A program made the translations under genes and the position numbers. Shown here one piece after another: positions 1 to 5,696 of a stretch of DNA of 5,696 nt. Within the stretch, counting starts at the first letter, position 1, and each line of letters opens with the position of its first letter. The notes below the pieces were generated by a model. That model did no database searches, was not told the DNA's origin, and saw only the letters and a program-made list of their open reading frames with translations. The DNA is from Bacteroidota bacterium (GTDB lineage Bacteria > Bacteroidota > Bacteroidia > B-17B0 > B-17BO), in the NCBI GenBank assembly GCA_947462425.1, contig CANHPI010000198.1, positions 1 through 5,696 of the forward strand. The letters run 5' to 3'.

Positions 1-437
1 AAAGTTTCATTATATTCTATGGTAATTTCAAAATCATTCTCAAAACTCACCACTGTATTGTTATGTAAAAAACTGAAGCGATACTTTTTTAATAAACTGT
101 TATAATTGCCATCATTAGGTTTTTCTGGAATGGAAGCTAAATCTTCATCGGAGAAAAAATTTAAGTTTAAAAGATAATCTATACTGAATTCGTGCGTTTG
201 AATATTTGATTCCTTAGCGATATCTAGTATTAAACCATGAAGTTCCTTGTAATAATGCAAGTCAAGGATTACATATTCAGAAAAACCAAATAATGATTCT
301 AAAATATTTTGCCTTATTTTTTCTTTTAAATTGATTGAATTATCAAACGGCCTTTTAAGCTCTTTACTAAATATATTCTCAACTGTAATGGCACAATTGT
401 TTATGGTTAAATCGTATTTATTGGGCATGGTTAACAT
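1..437 (-). CDS. Hypothetical protein, C-terminal part outside the window
   Basis: An open frame on the minus strand runs without a stop from 437 to the left edge, giving about 145 residues of an incomplete protein. I do not recognise the family. The product begins MLTMPNKYDLTINN, has no signal peptide or membrane segment and is rich in Leu, Asn, Asp and Phe, so it is probably cytoplasmic. A hydrophobic, aromatic stretch (FGFSEYVILDLHYYKELHG) lies about a third of the way into the visible part. Two ATG codons can serve as start, at 437 and at 428 (three codons later). An in-frame TAA lies two codons upstream of the first, so no longer start is possible; I chose 437, but 428 is nearly as good. 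It is divergent from the regulator at 787. The codon-like composition and uninterrupted length make a real gene likely; the function is unknown. Confidence 0.75.
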   Translation of the reverse strand, partial: MLTMPNKYDLTINNCAITVENIFSKELKRPFDNSINLKEKIRQNILESLFGFSEYVILDLHYYKELHGLILDIAKESNIQTHEFSIDYLLNLNFFSDEDLASIPEKPNDGNYNSLLKKYRFSFLHNNTVVSFENDFEITIEYNET

Positions 438-730
438 TATTAGTTATAATCGCTAAAGAACCATCTATGTATGGTAGTTTACTTTTGTTAAGCAAATTAT
501 ATAATTATTGTTTTCAATTAAAGATAGGCAAACATATATAATTGATTTATTTTTTTATAAACTACTAATAAATGCTTTGAAAGAAAATAATCTAAATTAA
601 GGTTTTTCATAAGTTTCATTATTACTGAGCTTTTAAACAACTTATTCTAATAGTTCATTTTAAAGTTCTGAAATACAATTATATTTTATTTGATTAAATT
701 ATACCAAATTAATATTTTCTGCCAAATAAG

Positions 731-744
731 GTCAATTGTTTGAC
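731..744. promoter_or_regulatory. Short palindrome, possible operator of the regulator gene
   Basis: GTCAA-TTGT-TTGAC is a perfect inverted repeat with 5-bp arms and a 4-base centre, 42 bases before the regulator's start codon. It overlaps the TTTG proposed as the -33 element. Transcriptional repressors often bind such palindromes and many regulate their own gene, so an autoregulatory operator is conceivable. Arms this short arise often by chance in AT-rich DNA, so this is a suggestion from position only. Confidence 0.2.
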
Positions 745-770
745 TGCTTCATTGCTATTAACTTTATTTG
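739..770 (+). promoter_or_regulatory. Possible Bacteroidota-type promoter for the regulator
   Basis: TTTG at 739-742 and TTTATTTG at 763-770 are separated by 20 bases. The established Bacteroidota vegetative promoter has a TTTG/TTG-like -33 element and a TAnnTTTG -7 element about 20 bases apart; the -7 box here differs by one base (TT for TA). Transcription would begin roughly 16 or fewer bases before the ATG at 787, leaving a short leader. This is a match by eye in an AT-rich region, so it is tentative. Confidence 0.3.
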
Positions 771-786
771 TTAGCTATCTTAAAAT

Positions 787-1668
787 ATGTTTAATCAGAA
801 TAGAATATTTAGGCTATTTCAGCTCATAAATTACCTTAAGGCAAGACCACCAAAATCGATACGAAGTATCGAAACATTCCTTGATACCTCCAAAAGAACG
901 GTATATCGTTACCTCGATTTGTTGAATGATTTGGGCTTCAATATTGAAAAAGATAGCAATAATAAATTATTTATTGCAACATCATCTGATAATGACCTAA
1001 TTCCATTCACACCTCAAGAAGCGGACTATCTAAAAAAACTTCTTTTATCTTCAGGAAAGAAAAACCCAATAGCGCAAAGTGTTTTACAAAAAGTACAACA
1101 ATCTAGCGAAATACAATTGGGAACAGAAAGTTTATTTAAAGTGAACTTGGCAAAAATTGTGGAACAAATCACAATTGCAATTGTAGAAAGGAAACAGCTT
1201 CTTATAAAAGGTTATAATTCTGCAAATAGTCAAAGTGTTTCAGACCGTTTGGTGGAGCCTACTTGCTTTACAGATAATTATAATGCCATTTCTGCTTTTG
1301 AGGTAAAAACAAAACTAAACAAGTATTTTAATATTGAACGTATAACAAGTGCAGAAGTACTGGAAACACCAATGATACATGAAGAAAAACATGAATTCCA
1401 TAAGCCTGATATTTTTGGTTTTCAAGGAAAAAGCATGGATAAAGAAATTGAATTAGAAATGAGTATGAGGGCTTACTTATTGTTAAAAGAGGAATACCCG
1501 ATGAGTGCTCCCTACATAAAGCAATTACCTGATATTGGAAAGTATTATTTTAAAGCACAAGTACAATGCTACAAAGCACCTGGACGATTTGTAATGGGAT
1601 TTCTAGATGAAATTCAAGTTTTAGGTTCCGAAGATTTTAAAAGCCACATAAAGGGTGCAGATGCTTAA
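787..1668 (+). CDS. WYL-domain helix-turn-helix transcriptional regulator (YafY-like)
   Basis: This is a predicted cytoplasmic DNA-binding regulator of 293 residues, near the usual 300-330 of its family. Residues about 5-65 form a winged helix-turn-helix: an N-terminal helix (RIFRLFQLINYLKA), a recognition-helix region (TSKRTVYRYLDLLNDLGF, about 34-51) and a wing (IEKDSNNKLFIA). Residues about 122-195 match a WYL domain, with a basic beta strand (ERKQLLIKGY), a RLVEPTCF segment (154-161) and the family-like end KYFNIERI (179-186). Residues about 215-285 would be the C-terminal WCX-like extension. WYL domains are known or proposed to sense ligands, including nucleic acids. The W-Y-L tripeptide itself is not conserved here: the aligned segment reads about NAISAFE (166-172). 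An in-frame TAA at 781-783 directly upstream makes 787 the earliest ATG. The C10 protease gene follows 51 bases downstream on the same strand with no terminator visible, so it may be a target or co-transcribed; this is inference. The ligand and regulon are unknown. Confidence 0.85.
   Translation: MFNQNRIFRLFQLINYLKARPPKSIRSIETFLDTSKRTVYRYLDLLNDLGFNIEKDSNNKLFIATSSDNDLIPFTPQEADYLKKLLLSSGKKNPIAQSVLQKVQQSSEIQLGTESLFKVNLAKIVEQITIAIVERKQLLIKGYNSANSQSVSDRLVEPTCFTDNYNAISAFEVKTKLNKYFNIERITSAEVLETPMIHEEKHEFHKPDIFGFQGKSMDKEIELEMSMRAYLLLKEEYPMSAPYIKQLPDIGKYYFKAQVQCYKAPGRFVMGFLDEIQVLGSEDFKSHIKGADA
856..872. repeat. Palindrome within the regulator's 5' coding region
   Basis: TCGATAC-GAA-GTATCGA is a perfect inverted repeat with 7-bp arms and a 3-base centre. 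It lies about 70 bases into the regulator gene, over the codons for SIRSIE just before the recognition helix. It could be an internal operator or a small mRNA hairpin, but it may equally be a coincidence of repeated Ser-Ile codons. Confidence 0.35.
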
Positions 1669-1719
1669 AATAAATCAAAATTCACTATTAAAACCACAAA
1701 AATAAACAATTACCCAAAA

Positions 1720-4578
1720 ATGAAAAAAACAATTACAATTCTATTATTTCTTTCGATAAGCCTACTAGCATTTAGTAAGCCCATTGACGAAGCAAAAGCA
1801 AAACTTGTTGGTCAAAACTTCTTGACAAGTAAAACTAGTTCTGAATCATTTAAAAATGGTGTTAATCTTGAACTTTCTTATACTTCATCGTCAAAAGCCA
1901 ATAGTTCATCAGCAATAATTAAAGCTACTAACTACTTTTATGTTTTTAATGTTTCAAATGGCGATGGTTATATAATAGTTTCAGCCGATGACAATGCTAC
2001 CCCTATATTAGGTTACTCAGACGAGGTCGATTTCAATCCTTATAATATCCCGACAAATGCACAAAAATGGTTAGAAGGATATAAAAATGAAATTAGATAT
2101 ATTATTCAAAATAATATTTCTCAAACCAATGAATTGCAAAAAGAGTGGACAGAATTAATTAGTGGAAATACCTCTAATAATTCATTAGGTAAAAAGGGCG
2201 CGGTAAGCCCATTAATTCAAACTAAGTGGGACCAATCGCCTTATTATAATGCACTTTGTCCTTATGATAATGTTGCAAATGAAAGAACTGTTTCAGGCTG
2301 TGTGGCCACTGCAATGGCACAAGTAATGAAATTTTGGAATTATCCAGCAACAGGAACTGGTTCACATTCTTATAATCATAGTAAATATGGAACATTATCT
2401 GCAAATTTTGGAAGTACTTCCTACAATTGGACATCCATGCCAAATCAAGTAACAAGCTCCAATAATGCAGTAGCAACCTTAATGTATCATTGCGGAGTTA
2501 GTGTAGATATGGATTACGGCATTAGTTCTACTGGGGGTAGTGGAGCGCAAACATTAGATGTAGTAAATGCATTAAAAGATTATTTTGGTTATTCCTCATC
2601 TGTAGAAGGAAAATATAAAACGAATTATACTGATTCAGAATGGAAAAACTTACTTAAAGCTGAATTAGATGCAGGCAGGCCTATGCAATATGCAGGAACA
2701 GGAAGTGGTGGTGGACATTCTTTTGTTTGTGATGGGTACAACAATAACGATTTTTTTCATTTTAATTGGGGATGGAGTGGCGAAGCTGATGCGTATTTTA
2801 ACATTAACTCGCTAAATCCAGGAAGTTTAGGAACAGGCGGAGGAACGGGTGGATTTAATACAAATCAACGAGTAATAATTGGAATAAAACCTCCTATTAT
2901 TACACAAACATACGATATGAGACTATATACTGAAATTACAGTAAATCCAGATCCAATAGAATATGGCAATGGATTTAGTGTATCTGCAAATTTTGCTAAT
3001 TTTGGCACTAGCTCTTCCAATAATTTTACTGGAGATTTTACTGCTGCGATATTCAATTCGAATAACCAGTTTGTTTCTTACATAGAAACTAAAACAGGAT
3101 ACAGCTTAAATTTCAATAGTTATTTTACAAATCCAATAGTTTTTACAACTAGTAATATTTCTGCTTTAACACCAGGGAATTATACCATTGGTGTATACTA
3201 CAAACCAACAGGGACTCAACAATGGATTGCCTTTGCAAATGGAAGTTACCAAAATTTTAAATCTGTTGAAGTTAAAGGAAATGATACTAACCCACTCAAA
3301 CTATATGCAGCAATAGTAACTACTCCCAATATTATAACAAGGAACCAAACATTTGATGTTAATTTTGATGTAGCAAATTATGCAACATCTGCATTCGATG
3401 GAGATATTTCTGTTGATATTCATAAATCAGATGGAACTTGGATAAGAGAATTATCAGTTAAAACTGGACTGTCACTTGGTTCAAATAAGCATTTTACAAA
3501 TGGTTTAACTTATACAATAACAGATGGTATTAATGATACAGCAGGAACATATCAATTTTTTGTTTGGAGTAAACCAACTGGAGGAAATTGGGAGTTTTTA
3601 GGTAATGGTGCATTTTCTAACCCAATTAATGTTCAAGTTAAAGACCCTGGTTTAACACCTGATATTTATGAATCTAATAATAATCAAAGTACAGCATTTA
3701 ATTTTCCAATAAATTTTGCAGGTAACACAGCCACAAAAACTACAGTTGGCTCTAATATTCATCTTGGAAATGATTACGATTATTATAAAATGGTACTTCC
3801 TTCAGGTTACAATTATTCTATTTCAAGTAGAATCCATGATTCATATAATAGTGGTAATTCTCAAACTTACACAGTTGATGGGTTGCTATCCTACTCAACG
3901 GACGGTATTATATGGTCAGATGCATTTGATGACGTAATTTCAAATAATATTACTTTAAATGGTGGCGGAACAATTTATTTTTTAGTTTCACCTTATTTTA
4001 CTGGAAGCACTGGAACTTATTTATTGGAAGCCAATATTACCAGAACAGTTATTTTAAGTTCTGCTAAAGAAATTACTGCTTTTACCACAACTGGAATTGT
4101 TGGTACAGCTAATATAAATAACTCGACTGTAAATTTAACAGTATCTTCAACAACCAATATTGCCTCACTTTCACCAATAATTTCTGTTTCAAATTTTGCA
4201 AGTATTAGTCCCGCTTCTGGCACTCCACAGGACTTCTCAAGCCCAGTTACTTATACTGTAACAGCGCAAGATGCAAGCACAAAACAATGGATTGTTACTG
4301 TCACCAAACAATCAACAGGCATAGACAATACTACCCTAGATGAATCAATCAATATTTATCCTAATCCAACAAAAGATATTATAAATATTGACTTGAAAAA
4401 TTATAAAGGAACTATCATAAATGTATCATTTTTTGATATTCAAGGAAAGGAAGTATCAATAGATAAAAATGTAACAAATAATACCATTCAATTGACAAAT
4501 TTGAAGGATGGCTTATACATGTTACATATAGAAACTGACAATGGTAGCATCAATAAAAAAATTATTGTACAACAATGA
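1720..4578 (+). CDS. Secreted C10-family (streptopain-like) cysteine protease with T9SS sorting domain
   Basis: This 952-residue protein is a secreted papain-fold endopeptidase made as a zymogen. Residues 1-19 are a signal peptide, probably cut after AFS. Residues about 22-130 resemble the Spi/streptopain prodomain (NYFYVFNVSNGDGYIIVSAD, 71-90). The mature enzyme should begin near 160, before AVSPLIQTKWDQ. The catalytic Cys is C194 in SGCVATAMAQVMKFWNYP, very close to SpeB's GCVATATAQIMK motif; the catalytic His is H333 in GGGHSFVCDGY, followed by N349-W350-G-W352. Two homologous units of about 120 residues follow (about 398-519 and 526-641), then a PPC-like domain (about 645-773, starting DIYESNNNQSTA), an Ig-like/DUF5018-like domain (about 778-864), and a type A T9SS tail (about 876-952: INIYPNPTKD to GLYMLHIETDNGSINKKIIV). 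The tail implies export through T9SS and release or attachment at the cell surface. The start follows an A-rich leader typical of the phylum. The stop overlaps the next gene's ATG. All catalytic landmarks are intact. The substrate is unknown; the extra domains may bind substrate or aid folding. Confidence 0.93.
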   Translation: MKKTITILLFLSISLLAFSKPIDEAKAKLVGQNFLTSKTSSESFKNGVNLELSYTSSSKANSSSAIIKATNYFYVFNVSNGDGYIIVSADDNATPILGYSDEVDFNPYNIPTNAQKWLEGYKNEIRYIIQNNISQTNELQKEWTELISGNTSNNSLGKKGAVSPLIQTKWDQSPYYNALCPYDNVANERTVSGCVATAMAQVMKFWNYPATGTGSHSYNHSKYGTLSANFGSTSYNWTSMPNQVTSSNNAVATLMYHCGVSVDMDYGISSTGGSGAQTLDVVNALKDYFGYSSSVEGKYKTNYTDSEWKNLLKAELDAGRPMQYAGTGSGGGHSFVCDGYNNNDFFHFNWGWSGEADAYFNINSLNPGSLGTGGGTGGFNTNQRVIIGIKPPIITQTYDMRLYTEITVNPDPIEYGNGFSVSANFANFGTSSSNNFTGDFTAAIFNSNNQFVSYIETKTGYSLNFNSYFTNPIVFTTSNISALTPGNYTIGVYYKPTGTQQWIAFANGSYQNFKSVEVKGNDTNPLKLYAAIVTTPNIITRNQTFDVNFDVANYATSAFDGDISVDIHKSDGTWIRELSVKTGLSLGSNKHFTNGLTYTITDGINDTAGTYQFFVWSKPTGGNWEFLGNGAFSNPINVQVKDPGLTPDIYESNNNQSTAFNFPINFAGNTATKTTVGSNIHLGNDYDYYKMVLPSGYNYSISSRIHDSYNSGNSQTYTVDGLLSYSTDGIIWSDAFDDVISNNITLNGGGTIYFLVSPYFTGSTGTYLLEANITRTVILSSAKEITAFTTTGIVGTANINNSTVNLTVSSTTNIASLSPIISVSNFASISPASGTPQDFSSPVTYTVTAQDASTKQWIVTVTKQSTGIDNTTLDESINIYPNPTKDIINIDLKNYKGTIINVSFFDIQGKEVSIDKNVTNNTIQLTNLKDGLYMLHIETDNGSINKKIIVQQ
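2911..3642 (+). repeat. Two tandem homologous domain copies within the protease
   Basis: The protein segments of about residues 398-519 and 526-641 are diverged copies of one unit. Shared landmarks in the same order are LYTEI/LYAAI at the start, KTGYSLNFNSYFTN / KTGLSLGSNKHFTN in the middle, and KPTGTQQWIAFANGSYQN / KPTGGNWEFLGNGAFSN near the end. The spacing of landmarks is similar in both. The pattern of alternating hydrophobic residues suggests beta-sandwich domains. At the DNA level the copies are well diverged, so the duplication is old and not an active sequence repeat. Confidence 0.8.
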
Positions 4579-5063
4579 AAAAACTTTTAATTTTATTTTT
4601 AGTGGTGGCTGCATGCAAAGGACAGAACAAAACAATGTTTAAACCAGACTTTAGCAATAAAACCTCGCCACCTACATTAGTATATAAAACAAAAGCAGAT
4701 TACAATAATTTAGTACCTGTTTTACTTTCTGATGATAAAACAGAAATTATTTCATATCCTCATCCTAGTGACATAAAATTGGGTAACGCATTAGCGTTAC
4801 CTAATTTACTTAAAAATGGCTACTTACTTGATAATAGAGGTATTGGCCTAAATGTTGCTTTTCTCAAAATTACCTATGAAGAATACGCTAAACTAGAAAA
4901 TGCTCCAACATTGAAAGAATTATATGGGCTAATCATTGATAAAGACCCATTGACAGAACTTTGTAATTGTGGTAATCGCAATGCGTTTAAAGATAAAATA
5001 AGTGATCTTAACAAAATAATAAAAGAGAAAAAACTTAAGTCAATCTGTAAACAGATAAAATAG
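4575..5063 (+). CDS. Predicted lipoprotein of unknown function, coupled to the C10 protease
   Basis: The product has 162 residues. A short lipoprotein signal peptide (KKLLILFLV) ends in a lipobox V-A-A-C with the lipidated cysteine at C14, so the mature protein would be membrane-anchored. The residues after it (KGQNK) are not the acidic export signal described for surface lipoproteins in some Flavobacteriia, which favours a periplasm-facing position, though weakly. The body is a single compact region: LVYKTKADYNNLVPVLLSDD (35-54), SYPHPSDI (60-67), GYLLDNRGI (82-90), a Y-E-E-Y-A-K-L segment (101-107), IIDKDPLTELCNCG (120-133) and a basic helical C terminus. Cys130 and Cys132 form a C-x-C pair. 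It looks like a conserved Bacteroidota hypothetical family, but I cannot name it. The ATG overlaps the protease stop (ATGA), indicating translational coupling and one transcript. C10 proteases are often encoded beside their inhibitors, so an inhibitor or accessory role is plausible but not shown by any motif. Confidence 0.85.
   Translation: MKKLLILFLVVAACKGQNKTMFKPDFSNKTSPPTLVYKTKADYNNLVPVLLSDDKTEIISYPHPSDIKLGNALALPNLLKNGYLLDNRGIGLNVAFLKITYEEYAKLENAPTLKELYGLIIDKDPLTELCNCGNRNAFKDKISDLNKIIKEKKLKSICKQIK
4776..4807. repeat. Strong hairpin (14-bp stem) inside the lipoprotein gene
   Basis: The arms GGTAACGC (4782-4789) and GCGTTACC (4794-4801) are perfect inverted repeats around an ATTA loop. The stem extends outward through one G-T wobble (4781/4802) and five more pairs (AAATT 4776-4780 with AATTT 4803-4807), giving 13 Watson-Crick pairs plus one wobble. 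It lies within the codons for about residues 68-78 (LGNALALPNLL), in an otherwise AT-rich gene. Its role is unknown: possible mRNA stability or attenuation element, protein-binding site, or coincidence. The reading frame passes through it intact. Confidence 0.6.
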
Positions 5064-5089
5064 CTTCACATAACTAATTTTTGGCAAAT

Positions 5090-5114
5090 ATGGTTAAATG
5101 TTCCTTTAACTCAT
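5090..5114 (+). other. AT-rich hairpin downstream of the lipoprotein gene
   Basis: The segments GTTAAA (5093-5098) and TTTAAC (5105-5110) pair perfectly around a 6-base loop. After a one-base bulge (T5111) the stem continues with ATG (5090-5092) and CAT (5112-5114). It starts 27 bases after the lipoprotein stop. The nearest T run (5131-5136) is about 16 bases further on, too far for a standard intrinsic terminator, so it may instead protect the 3' end of the mRNA. Confidence 0.35.
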
Positions 5115-5157
5115 TTGTTGTGAATTAAACATTTTTTCTAAATAAACTTAATATTAG

Positions 5158-5188
5158 AAGCAAGCAACACTTTTGGCTAGCTTTTTTT
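5158..5188 (+). terminator. Possible intrinsic terminator of the protease-lipoprotein operon
   Basis: AAGCAAGC (5158-5165) can pair with GCTAGCTT (5176-5183), giving seven pairs interrupted by one A-A mismatch around a 10-base loop, and the stem runs directly into seven T residues (5182-5188). The geometry fits a weak rho-independent terminator about 95 bases after the lipoprotein stop. The internal mismatch and long loop lower confidence. Confidence 0.4.
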
Positions 5189-5264
5189 AAAACGAGAAAT
5201 AATACAAAAATTAAAAAAATTGAAAACACTTAATAGTTTTCGTGCTTTCAAGTAACTCAAAAAA

Positions 5265-5321
5265 AGTAGAGTCTAGAAACTACTACAAAAACAGGGCGAC
5301 ACCGAAAAGCCAAACGAGTAG
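5265..5321 (+). promoter_or_regulatory. Leader with alternative stems before the secreted-protein gene
   Basis: AGTAG (5265-5269), CTACT (5280-5284) and AGTAG (5317-5321) occur in order, so the middle segment can pair with either flank but not both. In the second fold, a small GGC/GCC hairpin (5295-5297 with 5309-5311) sits inside. The patch AAGCCAA (5307-5313) is also complementary to TTGGCTT (5388-5394) in the signal-peptide codons of the next gene. Mutually exclusive stems are typical of regulatory leaders, but the stems are only 5 bp and I match this to no known riboswitch. Confidence 0.2.
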
Positions 5322-5350
5322 GAAAAAATAAACAATTAAAAAAAAATGTT

Positions 5351-5696
5351 ATGTTAAAAAAAATGTTCTACAATGCAGCCATTTGTCTTGGCTTAGTTTT
5401 CTCAATTTCTCAAAATTGCTCTGCACAAGAAAAAACTAAAAATGAATTAAAAGCAGAACGTGATGCTTTAAAATCAGAAATGAAATCTGAGGATGTAAAA
5501 GAAAGACAAAAGAAAATTGAAAAACTTGAAGCTGAATCACCAAAAACCTGCGGTGTTGCTAGTATTGATGGCCTTTCAGAAAATTCTAAGAAAATTTTAG
5601 TTGAAACCAAAAGTATAAATCAACAAGTTCCTGAAATGTACAAAAGAACAATTGGCGAAACAGTTGATGGTGTTACTGATGTTACAGTAAAAAAAC
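5351..5696 (+). CDS. Secreted charged protein with predicted coiled coil, C-terminal part outside the window
   Basis: The frame is open to the right edge, giving 115 complete codons of an unfinished protein. Residues 1-25 are a signal peptide (basic MLKKMFYN, hydrophobic AAICLGLVFSIS, then NCSA with cleavage likely before QEK), so the product enters the periplasm or beyond. Residues about 26-62 are highly charged and lack helix breakers (EKTKNELKAERDALKSEMKS and EDVKERQKKIEKLEAE), suggesting an alpha-helical coiled coil. A PKTCGVASIDGLSENSKKIL segment follows, then the start of a more globular part (VPEMYKRTIGETVDGVTDVT). I do not recognise the family. In-frame ATG codons lie at 5351 and 5363; no ATG exists between the upstream in-frame TAG (5267-5269) and 5351, and the first start keeps the two lysines of the signal peptide. 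The cysteine in NCSA is not in a good lipobox. It probably has its own promoter, because a candidate terminator lies upstream. Confidence 0.8.
   Translation, partial: MLKKMFYNAAICLGLVFSISQNCSAQEKTKNELKAERDALKSEMKSEDVKERQKKIEKLEAESPKTCGVASIDGLSENSKKILVETKSINQQVPEMYKRTIGETVDGVTDVTVKK

Larger units (their letters stand above)
438..786. other. Divergent AT-rich intergenic region
   Basis: This stretch separates the leftward gene starting at 437 from the rightward regulator at 787 and should hold promoters for both. It is very AT-rich, and I see no convincing small gene or RNA gene in it. For the leftward gene, a sequence resembling the Bacteroidota -7 element (ATAATTTG read on the minus strand, 493-500) is present, but no well-spaced -33 partner was found. 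For the rightward gene a better candidate promoter and an overlapping palindrome are listed separately. Confidence 0.6.
5064..5350. other. Intergenic region with hairpins and a GC-richer leader patch
   Basis: This gap separates the lipoprotein gene from the secreted-protein gene at 5351. It holds an AT-rich hairpin shortly after the stop codon (5090-5114), a candidate terminator (5158-5188), and a patch at 5293-5318 in which 15 of 26 bases are G or C, unlike its surroundings. I found no convincing promoter: TAGTTTTC at 5234-5241 approaches the Bacteroidota -7 element (last base C for G) but lacks a -33 partner at suitable spacing. No credible small gene was seen. Confidence 0.6.

Noticed and set aside
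493..500. ATAATTTG on the minus strand as a -7 promoter element for the leftward gene
   Set aside because: No TTG/TTTG at a suitable distance upstream, and such strings are common in AT-rich DNA; mentioned only in the intergenic entry.
2222..2476. Open frame of 84 codons on the minus strand
   Set aside because: It lies wholly opposite the catalytic region of the protease gene, and its product shows no domain or signal; it is a shadow of the real gene.
2865..3056. Open frame of 63 codons on the minus strand
   Set aside because: Antisense to the protease gene; the hydrophobic product results from reading the complementary strand.
3716..3937. Open frame of 73 codons on the plus strand in a different frame
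   Set aside because: Embedded in the protease's PPC-like region, which is clearly coding in its own frame; no evidence for an overlapping gene.
4017..4223. Open frame of 68 codons on the minus strand
   Set aside because: Antisense to the Ig-like domain of the protease; no supporting features.
5090..5128. Tiny open frame (12 codons) after the lipoprotein gene
   Set aside because: Very short, no start signal, and it coincides with a hairpin; no reason to believe it is translated.
5270..5350. Upstream extension of the last gene through the GC-richer patch, encoding a basic peptide (TGRHRKAKRVGKNK)
   Set aside because: The frame is open back to the TAG at 5267-5269 but has no ATG before 5351, and an extension would bury the signal peptide.
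5410..5610. Open frame of 66 codons on the minus strand
   Set aside because: Antisense to the secreted coiled-coil gene, whose signal peptide and charged helix are convincing; the Ser/Phe-rich product is typical of reading Lys/Glu codons backwards.

Overview
The window looks like chromosomal DNA from a flavobacterium-like member of the Bacteroidota. It is AT-rich, has A-rich leaders before start codons instead of clear Shine-Dalgarno sites, and encodes a large secreted protein ending in a type IX secretion system (T9SS) sorting domain, a system restricted to this phylum.

Layout. Bases 1-437 (minus strand) carry the 5' part of an unrecognised gene running off the left edge. Bases 438-786 are an AT-rich divergent intergenic region with a possible promoter and a small palindrome before the next gene. 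Bases 787-1668 (+) encode a helix-turn-helix/WYL-type transcriptional regulator. After a 51-base gap, 1720-4578 (+) encode a 952-residue secreted C10-family (streptopain-like) cysteine protease with an N-terminal prodomain, two tandem copies of a beta-sandwich-like unit, a PPC-like domain, an Ig-like domain and a T9SS tail. Its stop codon overlaps the start of a 162-residue predicted lipoprotein (4575-5063) in an ATGA junction. A 287-base gap follows, with two hairpins and an unusual GC-richer patch. At 5351 a secreted, charged, probably coiled-coil protein begins and runs off the right edge.

How the genes may work together. The firmest functional unit is the protease-lipoprotein pair, which is translationally coupled. 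Characterised C10 proteases (SpeB of Streptococcus pyogenes, the Bfp proteases of Bacteroides fragilis) are encoded beside dedicated inhibitors, so the lipoprotein is a reasonable but untested candidate for an inhibitor or accessory factor. The WYL-type regulator just upstream on the same strand could control the pair, but nothing in the sequence proves this. I found no RNA genes, CRISPR arrays, insertion sequences or attachment sites. The most noteworthy non-coding signals are a 14-bp-stem hairpin inside the lipoprotein gene and the leader of the last gene, where three short segments can form mutually exclusive stems.
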